A stretch of DNA of 64,000 nucleotides from CAZYFH01 sp965249175 (GTDB lineage Bacteria > Acidobacteriota > Vicinamibacteria > Vicinamibacterales > UBA8438). This document shows positions 22,096-30,393 of the stretch, one piece after another. Location of the stretch: positions 1,674,001-1,738,000 of the forward strand of contig OZ252227.1 in NCBI GenBank assembly GCA_965249175.1, read 5' to 3'. Within the stretch, counting starts at the first letter, position 1. Every line of letters begins with the position of its first letter. Made by a program: the position numbers and the translations under genes. Under the pieces are notes generated by a model. It saw only the letters and a list, made by a program, of their open reading frames with translations, had not been told where the DNA came from and did no database searches.

Positions 22096-23522
22096 GGGTG
22101 AGCTAATCTTAGTTGAAAATTGAAACGGCTCCAGACCCTGTGGTGTGATGACGTTGCAAAAGACGGACATCACCCCACGAGAGAGAGGAGCCACGATGAG
22201 TGTCCTACGTGCTGTCAGGAAGCGCAAGAAAGTTCGCAAGCTGGGCTCGGTCAACATCATTCACCGCGAGGCCTACGCGGATCTGGAGCTGGACGCGAAG
22301 GTGGAGCTGATCCGCTCGCTGGTGCCCCTGGGCCTGATGCATGTGCAGGAGTTGCTCGACCAGGAGGTGACGGCGCTGGCGAGCGAGCGCTACGTCCGGA
22401 AGGACGCGTCGGTCGGTGGACGCCGTCACGGCAGTAACCCTGGGACGGTGGGTCTCGCGGGGCAGCGCGTGCCGATTCGCGTGCCCCGGATTCGTCGCCT
22501 CGCAGGGAGCGAGATTCCGCTGCGGTCGTATGCGGCGTTGCATGACGACCGCGAGGTGGACGACGCGCTGCTGCGACGGGTGCTCTACGGGATCTCGTGC
22601 CGCAACTACGCGGCGGCCGCGGCGGCGATTCCCGGGGCGATCGGGCTGTCGAGTTCGACGGTGTCCCGGGGGTTCATCCAGGCCAGCGCGGCGCAGCTAC
22701 GGGCGTTCCAGGAGCGGGACCTATCCGATGAGGACGTGGTGGCCGTGTTCCTGGACGGCAAGACGTTCGCTGACGCGACGATGGTCATCGCGCTAGGCAT
22801 CACGCTGTCTGGGGAGAAACGCTTCCTGGGCTTCGTCGAAACGGACACGGAGAACGCGACGGTGCTCACACCGTTCCTGCGGTCGTTGGTCGAGCGGGGC
22901 CTCGACCTCTCCCAGGGTGTGCTGGTCATCCTCGATGGCGGCAAGGGGCTCCGCACGGCCGTCCGGAAGGCCTTCCGGGGCCGGGCCCTGGTCCAACGGT
23001 GCCAGTGGCACAAGCGCGAGAACGTGGTGAGCTACCTGGCCAAGCACGAGCAGGCGGTGTGGCGTCAGCGTCTCCAGCGAGCGTACAACCGGCCGGACTA
23101 CGACGAGGCCCTCGGTGCGCTCGAGACGCTCCACGGCGAGTTGGACGAGCGGAACCAGTCGGCGGCTGACAGCTTGGCGGAAGGCCTGGACGAAACCCTG
23201 ACGTGACATCGATTGGGCGTGTACGGAGTGCTGGGCCGGTCGCTGAAGACGACGAACTGTCTGGAGTCGGTCAATGCGCTGGTCGAGGAACGCTGCGCGA
23301 AGGTAGATCACTGGCAGAGCTCGAGCCAACGCCACCGCTGGCTGGCGACCGCCCTCCTGGACATCGAACCGCGCTTACGAAGGGTGAGGGGCTACCGCCA
23401 CCTTCCCACGCTTCGGGCCGCATTGAAGCGAGAACTGAAGATCGACACGACGACGTCGAAGAAGCAGGCCGCGTAAGCCATCGGGAGCCGTGGAGAGTTT
23501 CAACTAAGAATGGGCTTGACTC
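22096..23522 (+). mobile_element. IS256-like insertion sequence, copy 1
   Basis: 1427 bp, defined by comparison with the inverted copy at 42363-43789. The imperfect terminal repeats share the inner core TCTTAGTTGAA, with ends starting GGGTGAGCTAA and GAGTCAAGCCC. I noticed only two base differences between copies (one in the left end, one Ala/Glu change in the transposase). No 8-9 bp target duplication is visible. It interrupts an IS1-like element on the left and a small KLGG-motif gene on the right. Confidence 0.85.
22196..23476 (+). pseudogene. IS256/Mutator transposase with an in-frame TGA (copy 1)
   Basis: Start at ATG 22196 behind GAGAGGAG. The frame gives 336 residues to a TGA at 23204-23206 and then continues in the same frame to 23476, for a 426-codon total typical of the family. 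DDE residues: Asp187 in VFLDGKTF, Asp247 in VILDGGKGL, and Glu357 in KTTNCLESVN. The Glu lies after the TGA, so the short product should lack catalysis unless the stop is read through. Both copies carry the same TGA. It could also be an old nonsense mutation complemented in trans. Confidence 0.8.
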
Positions 23523-23755
23523 CGTTTGCGCGCAGAGAGGCTTTTAGCTCTAGCTGGTCCTCCCTTGGCCCCACCCAGCTTGCCGAGTGCCACGGCTGCC
23601 GGGTTCTTGCCCTCGTCGGGGTTCGGAAGGGGGGAGCCGTCGAGCTGCTCGCCGATGGCCTGCTCGACCACGCGGCGGGCAACGACGGTGAAATCGTGGG
23701 GGGCGCCTTCTTGGGCAGGGGTTCTCTTTTTCGCCTTGCTTGAGCGTTTAGGCAC
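23523..23755 (-). pseudogene. KLGG-motif small basic protein truncated by IS256-like copy 1
   Basis: Start MPKRSSKAKKRTPAQEGAPH, then VVARRVVEQAIGEQLDGSPL and EGKNPAAVALGKLGGAKGGP. The conserved C-terminal LSxxxRxEIAxxAAxARW segment is cut at ARKR by the IS end at 23522, and the frame then runs into the IS. It is a paralogue of 19756-19989. Confidence 0.65.
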
Positions 23756-24015
23756 GCCCCATTATCGCACGGGCCGCCGCCCGGCCCGAGGGCCAGCCGA
23801 TTCAAACTGACCCACTACCTGATTGTGGAGGGTTATGGATGCAGGTTAGGTCGCTCTTACCAAGGTACCAGGCCCCAGGAGCAACCGAACGCGAGCCGGG
23901 CACCCTTTTCCTACCACCCAGCGCGGCGAACAGAGGGGCGCTGTGAACCAGCGGACAAATTGCCCTAGGGCAATCTGCCCTTGTCGACGCGGTTGCGATT
24001 GTCCATGCTGGCGGT
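23756..24015. other. Non-coding stretch with a 16-bp perfect palindrome
   Basis: Between the truncated KLGG gene and the prohead protease I see no convincing gene. A perfect palindrome ATTGCCCTAGGGCAAT occupies 23959-23974, about 40 bp before the protease start, and may be an operator or structural signal for the late genes. Confidence 0.5.
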
Positions 24016-24780
24016 ATGGATCTTCGCGCCCTCGTGGAGGCGCGCGCCGCCGCCTATCGCGCGATTCAGGCCCGCGCGGGCGTGTCGCTGCGCTGCCTCG
24101 ATCCCGAGGCGTCCGAGGCCCCCCCGATCACAGCGCTCACCACCGACGGTGACGACGTGCGCGCCCTGACGGTGCGTGTCCAGGGGCCGCTCGATGACTG
24201 GTTTGGGTTCGACGTCCGGGCGCTCATCAGCGACTTGGACGAGGCCGATCCCCAGTCCATTCACCTGCTCATCGAATCACCGGGCGGCTTTCTCTCCGAC
24301 GGCTTAGCACTCTACAACGACTTGCGCGCGCGGGCGCGGAGCGGCGTGACGGTCACGGCGGAGGCCCGCGGCGTGGTGGCCTCGGCGGCCGTCTTGCCCT
24401 TCCTCGCGGCCGAGACCCGCACGATGACCACGGGCACGGAACTGATGGTGCATAACCCGTGGTCACTGCTCCTGCTGGCAGGCCCCGCGGACGACATTGA
24501 GGACACCGTGACGAAGGTTGTCGCCGGACTTCGCTCGGCGGAAAAGACGTATCGGGATGTGCTGGTGGAGCGCACGGGCGCCTCACGCCAGCAGGTGACG
24601 GCGTGGCTCAAAGATGAGACGTGGTTCGCGCCGGAGGAGGCCGTCGACGGCGGGTTCGCCACGGCGGTGATGGAGGACACGGCGGCGGCAGCGACCGCCC
24701 AGGATGTACACGCGCGGGCCGTGGCTCGGCGCGTGTTGGCCAGTTGGCGGCTCAAGGCCCAACAGGAGGCAGCAGCATGA
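24016..24780 (+). CDS. Prohead protease, ClpP-like (S14)
   Basis: 254 residues. ClpP fold markers: IHLLIESPGGFLSDGLALYN (83-101), nucleophile Ser123 in GVVASAAVLPFLAAE and His146 in MVHNPWSLLL, then a C-terminal helix with AWLKDETWFAPEEAVDGGFA. It would cleave the scaffold/delta domain of the capsid protein during prohead maturation. It overlaps the capsid gene by ATGA; ClpP-like proteases replace the U35 type in many HK97-like phages. Confidence 0.9.
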   Translation: MDLRALVEARAAAYRAIQARAGVSLRCLDPEASEAPPITALTTDGDDVRALTVRVQGPLDDWFGFDVRALISDLDEADPQSIHLLIESPGGFLSDGLALYNDLRARARSGVTVTAEARGVVASAAVLPFLAAETRTMTTGTELMVHNPWSLLLLAGPADDIEDTVTKVVAGLRSAEKTYRDVLVERTGASRQQVTAWLKDETWFAPEEAVDGGFATAVMEDTAAAATAQDVHARAVARRVLASWRLKAQQEAAA

Positions 24781-26171
24781 CTCAGCCCATGAAACCCTTC
24801 GCCTCGGTGGACGAGACGAAGCGGAAGGACACCTTTACCGCGTGGCGTGGCAAGCCCGCCGCGGCGATCACGACGAAGCGGGACGAGGTCGAGCGCGCGA
24901 TGAAAACCGCGTTCGAGCAGGCCGGCGACGATCTCGATCTCGCCAAGGTCACCGCCGTCGGCGACGGGAAGAGCCTGGCCGAGACGTGCGAGGCGCTGAT
25001 TGGCGTCCACTCGGAGCTCTCGGGGCTCGAAGACGCGCTCACGGAGCGGACCGAGCTGGATCGCGTGGCCCAGGACATCCGGGCCGGCAATCGCGGCGGC
25101 GGCGTCGGCACGGCCGGCCCGGAGGCGGTGCAGCTCGTCCGACCGGCGCCGCGGGTGCGGCTCGCGGATCTGATTCGCGCGGACTTCAAGGCACACGGCG
25201 ATCTCCCCCCGCTCGGCTCGGCGGCGTTCGCGAGTCAGATGGCGAGCCTCCCGCTCAAGAGCACCCTCTCGGTGCGGGACGACGCGATCCTGGCGACGCT
25301 GTTCAAGACCGACGCGGGCTGGGCGCCGGAGTCGGTACGCGATCCGGGCTACGTGCCCTCGCGCCGGCATCCGATCCAGTTCGTCGACATCCTGCCGCGG
25401 AGCTCCACCACCCAGGAACTCGTGCGCTACATGGAAGAGACGACCTACACGAACGCCGCGGCCGGGGTGGCCGAGGGGGCGGCGGCGCCGGAGTCGACGC
25501 TCGCGCTGACGCAGAAAGAAACCGCGGTCCGCAAGATCGCCACCCACATCCCGGTCACCCGCGAGGAGATGGAGGACGAGCCGCAAGTCGAAAGCTATCT
25601 GAACGACACGCTGCCCTTCATGGTGCGCCAGGCGGTCGACCTCGCGACGTTGAAGGGCGACGGGACGGCACCGAACCTCCGTGGCCTGCTCCAGGTGACG
25701 GGGATTCAGGACATCGACTGGACGACGACGGGCACGGGAACCAACGTGGTGCGCTCGAAACCGCTCAACGTCCTGCGGAAGGCGAAGACGCTGATCCGGT
25801 TTACCGGTCGGTCGATGGCGACGCACTACGTGCTCAACCCGAGCGTGTGGGATGACATCGTGCTCGCCGAGTCGAGCGCGGGCGGCTACTACTACGGCTC
25901 GCCGCAGAACGACTTTACGGAGCGCGTCTGGGGGCTCCCGGTGGTGCTCTCCGATCATCTGGTCGGCACGACGACGTCGGGTCATGTGAACGGGCTCATC
26001 GGGGACTTCTCGCCCATGTGGATTCAGCTGCGCCTGCGACGCGAGCTGGAAACCGAGTGGGGCTACATCAACGACGACTGGGCGAAGGAGATCATGCGGA
26101 TCAAGGCCAGCATCCGCCTGGCGCTGGTCGTCAAGCGGCCGCAAGCCTTCGCCACGATCTCGATGCCGTAG
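24777..26171 (+). CDS. Major capsid protein, HK97 fold
   Basis: 464 residues. The first 125 residues are helical and charged (KRDEVERAMKTAFEQAGDDL), the presumed delta/scaffold region removed by the protease. The shell part contains VDILPRSSTTQELVRYMEET, TALTQKETAV-like strand, IATHIPVTREEMEDEPQVES and YVLNPSVWDDIVLAESSAGG, and ends IKASIRLALVVKRPQAFATI. This matches HK97-type major capsid proteins in length and order of motifs. Confidence 0.93.
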   Translation: MTQPMKPFASVDETKRKDTFTAWRGKPAAAITTKRDEVERAMKTAFEQAGDDLDLAKVTAVGDGKSLAETCEALIGVHSELSGLEDALTERTELDRVAQDIRAGNRGGGVGTAGPEAVQLVRPAPRVRLADLIRADFKAHGDLPPLGSAAFASQMASLPLKSTLSVRDDAILATLFKTDAGWAPESVRDPGYVPSRRHPIQFVDILPRSSTTQELVRYMEETTYTNAAAGVAEGAAAPESTLALTQKETAVRKIATHIPVTREEMEDEPQVESYLNDTLPFMVRQAVDLATLKGDGTAPNLRGLLQVTGIQDIDWTTTGTGTNVVRSKPLNVLRKAKTLIRFTGRSMATHYVLNPSVWDDIVLAESSAGGYYYGSPQNDFTERVWGLPVVLSDHLVGTTTSGHVNGLIGDFSPMWIQLRLRRELETEWGYINDDWAKEIMRIKASIRLALVVKRPQAFATISMP

Positions 26172-26180
26172 GCCCGGCCC

Positions 26181-26858
26181 ATGGCGACGACGGCGCTCGA
26201 GGTCGTGCCGCTCCTGGCCATGCGGCGCGAGCTGCGGATCGAGGGAGAGACCAACCCCGACGACGACGCCCGGCTGATCGGGCAGATCGGCGCGGCGGTC
26301 TCGGACGTGAGTCTCGACGCCAGCGCGCCGCTGGTCGAGCAGGACGAGACGATCGAGGCAGCGGTCCCGTACCACGATCACCCGGTGGCCTTCACCGCCA
26401 CGGTCGTCCGCGCGGTCACGAAGGTGCGCTATTGGACGCCGGGGGCTGCGCTCCGTGACGAGCCTGACGGCACGATTGCGGACACGGTCCTCGGACGGCT
26501 GTGGTCGGACTGGCCCGCCACGCGCCGCAACCGGCTGTATCCGCCCGTGGGCGGCTGGGTGCCGGTGTTGGCGGGGTCGAGGCTCTGGCTCGACGTCACC
26601 CGCGGCGTGCCGTTTCCCGCGTGGGTGGACTGGCCGGGCGCCCCCCCCGCGGCCGACGCGGTAGAGACGGCTCAGAGCGCCTACGCCGCAGCCTACGCCG
26701 CCTACGCGGCAGCCGTCTCGTCGCCGCTCCACGGGTTGCGGCAGGCCGTGATCCTGCGGGTGCGCGAGCACTACAACGGCGACGAGCGCCGCGCGGGCTC
26801 GATGCGCAACGCCTACGACGCCTTGATCGACCGCTGGAGGCGGTACGACCGTGGCTGA
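26181..26858 (+). CDS. Head-tail connector, gp6-like
   Basis: 225 residues. LRIEGETNPDDDARLIGQIG near the N-terminus and the C-terminal VILRVREHYNGDERRAGSMR, YDALIDRWRRY flank an insertion with an Ala/Tyr repeat (YAAAYAAYAAAV). The helical ends are those of HK97 gp6-type adaptors that form the ring below the portal. Its position right after the capsid gene fits. Confidence 0.75.
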   Translation: MATTALEVVPLLAMRRELRIEGETNPDDDARLIGQIGAAVSDVSLDASAPLVEQDETIEAAVPYHDHPVAFTATVVRAVTKVRYWTPGAALRDEPDGTIADTVLGRLWSDWPATRRNRLYPPVGGWVPVLAGSRLWLDVTRGVPFPAWVDWPGAPPAADAVETAQSAYAAAYAAYAAAVSSPLHGLRQAVILRVREHYNGDERRAGSMRNAYDALIDRWRRYDRG

Positions 26859-27195
26859 GCTGACGTTGACGGACGTGGCGTTCGGAGTCGGGCTGCTGAC
26901 GGCCGTCGTCGGCTTCTATGCGCGGTTCATCCGGCCCTCGGTGGTCTCGACGCTCACCTGGCGCAAGGACATAGAGAGCCAGGTCCGTGAGCAGCGCAAA
27001 GACTTCGAATCCAAGACGCGCGAGATCGAGCAGCGGATGGAGCGCATCATCCGGGAGTTGGAGCGGCGCTTCGAGCGCCACAGCGCGGCCGACGCGGAGC
27101 TGCTGGCCGCCGTGAAATCGATGGGTAAGGACCTCAGCGAGATCAAGACGCAGGTCGCGGTACTCGAAGAGCGGTCGCAGCGGTGGAGTACCTAA
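26851..27195 (+). CDS. Small membrane-anchored coiled-coil protein
   Basis: 114 residues from GTG 26851. One hydrophobic segment (VAFGVGLLTAVVGFYARFI) is followed by a long coiled coil (ESQVREQRKDFESKTREIEQ, MERIIRELERRFERHSAADA). Not a standard HK97 structural gene; perhaps a spanin-like, holin-like or host-interaction protein. Overlaps the connector gene by 8 bp. Confidence 0.5.
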   Translation: MAELTLTDVAFGVGLLTAVVGFYARFIRPSVVSTLTWRKDIESQVREQRKDFESKTREIEQRMERIIRELERRFERHSAADAELLAAVKSMGKDLSEIKTQVAVLEERSQRWST

Positions 27196-27208
27196 GATGA
27201 TGTCCGTC

Positions 27209-27595
27209 CTACCCACCCATTTGCGCGATACGACGCGCCATCCAGCCTACGTAGGCGGTGCGCGTCATGCCACGCCGGGCGGCTTCGCCGTCGATGAACG
27301 CGGCCACGTCCTGATCCAACGACAGATTCGCGCGCACCCGGCGACCCGAGAGACGGATCAGCGGAATCGAGACGAGCATCTGGCCGTCCTGGACGTCGAC
27401 CTGCTCCATCGCGGTGGGCGTCACAAGGGCGTCGCCATCCTTGTCCGCTTCCAGCGCATAGTCCTGCAGGGCTTCTTCCGCGTGTACCAGCGCGTCGTCG
27501 ACGGTCGTGCCCATCGCCACGACGCCGGGCAGGTCCGGGAAGGTGACGCCATAGGCGCCCTTCGCGCCGTCGATCACTGCGGGATACCGAGTCAT
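27209..27595 (-). CDS. hicB: HicB-family antitoxin
   Basis: 128 residues. The N-terminal RNase-H-like HicB fold YPAVIDGAKGAYGVTFPDLP, GVVAMGTTVDDALVHAEEAL, QDYALEADKDG is followed by a ribbon-helix-helix DNA-binding part RVRANLSLDQDVAAFIDGEA, GMTRTAYVGWMARR. It neutralises HicA and represses the operon. It lies 12 bp downstream of hicA on the minus strand, against the phage structural genes. Confidence 0.9.
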   Translation of the reverse strand: MTRYPAVIDGAKGAYGVTFPDLPGVVAMGTTVDDALVHAEEALQDYALEADKDGDALVTPTAMEQVDVQDGQMLVSIPLIRLSGRRVRANLSLDQDVAAFIDGEAARRGMTRTAYVGWMARRIAQMGG

Positions 27596-27607
27596 GGGGG
27601 TCTCTCC

Positions 27608-27796
27608 TTACTCCAGCCAACCGGCCTTCCTCGCAATCGACCGGGCGACGGCCGGGGTCACCCTTCGATGTCGTGGCAGCGTGATGATGCCGCGGATGCG
27701 CGGATGCCGGTACACGTCATGGTTGGCACCGTGGCGCGACAACGACCAGCCGTCCTGTTCCAGTCGGCGCTTGATTTTGGTCGTGGTTGTGTCCAT
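27608..27796 (-). CDS. hicA: HicA-family mRNA interferase toxin
   Basis: 62 residues from ATG 27796. KIKRRLEQDGWSLSRHGANH and DVYRHPRIRGIITLPRHRRV then TPAVARSIARKAGWLE form the double-stranded RNA-binding-like HicA fold. The His in RHGANHDVY is the expected catalytic residue. Together with hicB it is a type II toxin-antitoxin module inserted between head genes, able to stabilise the prophage or act against other phages. Confidence 0.9.
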   Translation of the reverse strand: MDTTTTKIKRRLEQDGWSLSRHGANHDVYRHPRIRGIITLPRHRRVTPAVARSIARKAGWLE

Positions 27797-27809
27797 GGCG
27801 TGGGCTTGT

Positions 27810-27878
27810 ATATGTGTATATATTTGCACATATCTGGGTGGTTGTCAAGTGTTGATGTGTAAATACATGCACGTATTT
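27810..27878 (-). promoter_or_regulatory. hicAB promoter with two inverted repeats
   Basis: An inverted repeat ATATGTG (27810-27816)/CACATAT (27827-27833) and another AAATAC (27861-27866)/GTATTT (27873-27878) lie upstream of hicA. A TTGACA on the minus strand (27843-27848) lies between them. AT-rich dyads of this kind are expected binding sites for the HicB ribbon-helix-helix domain. Confidence 0.6.
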
Positions 27879-27888
27879 CGGGTGATGG

Positions 27889-28209
27889 ATGCCTGAGGGC
27901 AATCGCCAGATCGCGCTGCAGCACGTGACCGATGTGCCGCCGGACGAGGTGGGCCGGCCGGGCACGCCGACGTGGACGACGTACGCGAGACCCTGGGCGC
28001 GCGTGACGCAGCCCCGCGGCCAGGAGTTCTTCACGAATGCCAACCCGGTGCAGGGCCGGCAGTCGGCCGTGTTCCGGTTCCGCTACGTGGCGGGTATCAA
28101 GGTCACCCACAGGGTGCGGTGGAACGGGCTCGACTATGACATTCACGGCGTGGTCGATGAGGGCGGCGACCACCGGTGGGTGGAGCTGCACACGTCGGCG
28201 GCGGTGTAG
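27889..28209 (+). CDS. Head-tail adaptor / head closure protein
   Basis: 106 residues: WTTYARPWARVTQPRGQEFF, RQSAVFRFRYVAGIKVTHRV, WNGLDYDIHGVVDEGGDHRW. Strand-rich with the RxVRWNGxxYDIxxV pattern of SPP1 gp16-like head closure proteins. It lies between the connector and the gp10-type protein as expected; only hicAB interrupts the order. Confidence 0.8.
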   Translation: MPEGNRQIALQHVTDVPPDEVGRPGTPTWTTYARPWARVTQPRGQEFFTNANPVQGRQSAVFRFRYVAGIKVTHRVRWNGLDYDIHGVVDEGGDHRWVELHTSAAV

Positions 28210-28217
28210 GGACAACG

Positions 28218-28646
28218 ATGCAGGTGACGTTCAGCGGCGGGCGCGAACTGCAGGCTGCGCTCAAGGAACTGGGCTCGCTGCGGCGCGTCACGAGCGCGCT
28301 GACGCGATCAGGGAAACGGGCCTTGCAGCCGATCGCCGAGGCGACACGCCAACGCGTGCCACGGGATACCGAGGCACTGGCGAAGGGCGTGCAGGTGGTA
28401 CGGCTCACGCGGCGGCAGGGCGGATCGGCGGACGCGGTGAGTCTCGGCGTGGTGTTCACGGGCCCACACCGGACGCTCGCGCATCTCTACGAGTTCGGCT
28501 TTACGCAGCGGAATGGCCAGCCCTACCCGGCGCGGCCGTTTCTGCGGCCGGCGTGGGATGGCGGCCGGGATCAGGCGCTCTCGGGCTTCCGGGGTGAACT
28601 GTGGGCGTTCCTGGCACGGGCAGCGAAGCGAGCGCGGAGGCGCTGA
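28218..28646 (+). CDS. HK97 gp10-like tail-joining protein
   Basis: 142 residues from ATG 28218. VTFSGGRELQAALKELGSLR, ALTRSGKRALQPIAEATRQR, then LYEFGFTQRNGQPYPARPFL and RPAWDGGRD. The HLYEFGTxxxPARPFLRPAxD ending is characteristic of HK97 gp10 family proteins. Confidence 0.85.
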   Translation: MQVTFSGGRELQAALKELGSLRRVTSALTRSGKRALQPIAEATRQRVPRDTEALAKGVQVVRLTRRQGGSADAVSLGVVFTGPHRTLAHLYEFGFTQRNGQPYPARPFLRPAWDGGRDQALSGFRGELWAFLARAAKRARRR

Positions 28647-29005
28647 TGGAACGACACCTGGATTTGATTCGGACGATTCTGCTGGAAACCGAGCGGAACC
28701 CGAGTCCCCTGCAACCCATCGAGATGCGGGCACCGGGATATGCGCCGGACCAGATCGCCTATCACGTCCGGTTACTCCATGAGGCGGGGTACCTCGACGC
28801 GATGGACCTGACGACACACAGTGGGTTTGTCTGGCAACCGAAGACGTTGACGTGGCAGGGCCATGAGTTCCTGGACGCCGCGCGCAACACCCGCGTGTGG
28901 CAGCAGGTGCAGACGCGGCTCAAGGACCGTGGCCTGGACGCGCCGCTCAGCGTGATTCAGCAGCTGGCCGTACGCCTTACGGCCTCCATGCTCCTGGAGG
29001 GGTGA
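28646..29005 (+). CDS. DUF2513 family protein
   Basis: 119 residues from ATG 28646, directly after gp10. MERHLDLIRTILLETERNPS, IAYHVRLLHEAGYLDAMDLT, LTWQGHEFLDAARNTRVWQQ is the DUF2513 winged-helix pattern. These proteins usually sit in prophages near regulatory genes; here it is between tail-completion genes. It probably binds DNA or another regulator; the role is unknown. Confidence 0.75.
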   Translation: MERHLDLIRTILLETERNPSPLQPIEMRAPGYAPDQIAYHVRLLHEAGYLDAMDLTTHSGFVWQPKTLTWQGHEFLDAARNTRVWQQVQTRLKDRGLDAPLSVIQQLAVRLTASMLLEG

Positions 29006-29235
29006 TGTCAAGACGACGGCACCACCGGGAGGCGAACGGCGGCGGCGTGGATTCGATGCTGGCGGCCGGGGCGCACGTGGCGCTGAGCGGCTTCGTCGCG
29101 GAACTCCGCGCGGCGGGCGACGCGCTCGACACGGCGGCCCATGTACTTCGCACCGCTGGGCTCGGCTATGAAGCGAACCAGGCGATGCAGGCGGCGCTCC
29201 GGGCGCGGGACGCGGCGGGACTGGAGGGCGCGTGA
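29005..29235 (+). CDS. Hypothetical protein
   Basis: 76 residues, VDSMLAAGAHVALSGFVAEL, LDTAAHVLRTAGLGYEANQA, then ALRARDAAGLEGA. Helical. Coupled to its neighbours by start/stop overlaps. No family recognised; not a standard tail gene. Confidence 0.45.
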   Translation: MSRRRHHREANGGGVDSMLAAGAHVALSGFVAELRAAGDALDTAAHVLRTAGLGYEANQAMQAALRARDAAGLEGA

Positions 29236-29705
29236 CGCTGGAAGACGGGCTGTATGCGCACCTCGCGCAGGCGACGGCGCCGGTGGGCTCGGCGCTCGCC
29301 GCCGTGCGCACCCAGCTGGCCGATGCCGATCCGCTGGTGATCCGACGGCTCTGGGCGATCCAGCTCGAGCAGGGAGTCGACCGCTGGCCGGCATTGACGT
29401 ATCAGCGGATCGGCGACGGGCGGCGCGTGTGGTCGCATACCGGTCCGAACGGGCTGGTCGAGACGCGCCTGCAGCTCGACGCCTGGGCGCGCGACACCCC
29501 GATCGCCCGAGGCGACGCGCTCACCGCGGGCCTGGCCGACGCGCTGCGGCGGGCGCTCGACGGGTTTGTCGGCCAGTGGGGCACGGTCAGCGTGCAGCAG
29601 GTGCGGCTCGACAGCGAGCGCGCCACGTATGACCCGGACACCGCGGCGCGGCTCTGGCGGCGCTCGCAGGACTACCTGATTTGGTACGAAGAAGACGTGA
29701 CGTAA
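29232..29705 (+). CDS. Tail completion protein, DUF3168-like
   Basis: 157 residues. MTLEDGLYAHLAQATAPVGS, LTYQRIGDGRRVWSHTGPNG, LVETRLQLDAWARDTPIARG, ALRRALDGFVGQWG follow the DUF3168/gp17 pattern (YQRxSxxxxxxHxGxxGLxxxRxQxDxWA). It caps the tail tube at the head-tail joint. Confidence 0.85.
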   Translation: MTLEDGLYAHLAQATAPVGSALAAVRTQLADADPLVIRRLWAIQLEQGVDRWPALTYQRIGDGRRVWSHTGPNGLVETRLQLDAWARDTPIARGDALTAGLADALRRALDGFVGQWGTVSVQQVRLDSERATYDPDTAARLWRRSQDYLIWYEEDVT

Positions 29706-29729
29706 GAGGACGAGAGAGGAACAGACATC

Positions 29730-30389
29730 ATGCCACCAACCAACGCACAAATTGGCTTCGGGACCATCCTGGCGTATGGCGGTGGGCCACAGCCGGTCCC
29801 CACCGCCAGCGGCTACCTCGCGAACGGCGCGCTCACCGAGGGGGCGACGACCATCCCCGTCGACACCGGGACGGGCACGATCCCGGCCGGCGCGACGGTG
29901 ACCTTTGGCAGCGACACCACCGTCTATGTCGTGGCCACCGCGCTCGCGAGTGGGAGCTTCGCGATCACCGAGGGGTTGGCGGCGGACGTGGCCGACGATG
30001 CGGCCGTCACGGTGACGCAGGGCGACGAGGTGTTCACCCCGGTCGCCGAGGTCATGGGCGACATCTCGATCAATCAGTCGATGGACGAGGTCGAGGCGAC
30101 GCATCACGGCTCGCCGGGTCGGAGACGCGAGTATGTGCCCACGCTCATCAGCGGCGATGCCTCGTTTTCGGTGAACTTCCTGCCGAACGATACGGGGCAA
30201 CAGGCGATTCTGAACGGCATCTTTGCTCCCGGCGCCGTGCGGAACTGGCGGATTATCTACCCGGTGACGCCGCCCGCGATAGACCAGTTCAGCGCGTTCC
30301 TGACGTCGTTCAACATTACGGCGCCGCTCGCTGACAAGATGACGGCGGAGATCGGGATGCGCGTGACCGGGCCGGTCACGCGGGTGTAG
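29730..30389 (+). CDS. Major tail tube protein
   Basis: 219 residues, preceded by GAGAGAGGAAC. The N-terminal part contains a Gly/Thr-rich beta segment (TEGATTIPVDTGTGTIPAGA). The conserved part is MGDISINQSMDEVEATHHGS, REYVPTLISGDASFSVNFLP, then NWRIIYPVTPPAIDQFSAFL and MTAEIGMRVTG. This is the usual tail tube fold and position, before the chaperone frameshift pair. Confidence 0.85.
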   Translation: MPPTNAQIGFGTILAYGGGPQPVPTASGYLANGALTEGATTIPVDTGTGTIPAGATVTFGSDTTVYVVATALASGSFAITEGLAADVADDAAVTVTQGDEVFTPVAEVMGDISINQSMDEVEATHHGSPGRRREYVPTLISGDASFSVNFLPNDTGQQAILNGIFAPGAVRNWRIIYPVTPPAIDQFSAFLTSFNITAPLADKMTAEIGMRVTGPVTRV

Positions 30390-30393
30390 CGCC

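Noticed and set aside
23204..23206. TGA in the IS256-like transposase considered as selenocysteine codon
   Set aside because: No selenocysteine insertion hairpin could be recognised right after it and transposases are not selenoproteins; nonsense mutation or ordinary read-through is simpler.
24312..26771. Very long open frame antisense to protease and capsid genes
   Set aside because: Its codons are the mirror of strongly supported HK97 capsid genes, it is Arg/His-rich and has no recognisable domain; long antisense frames are common in GC-rich DNA.
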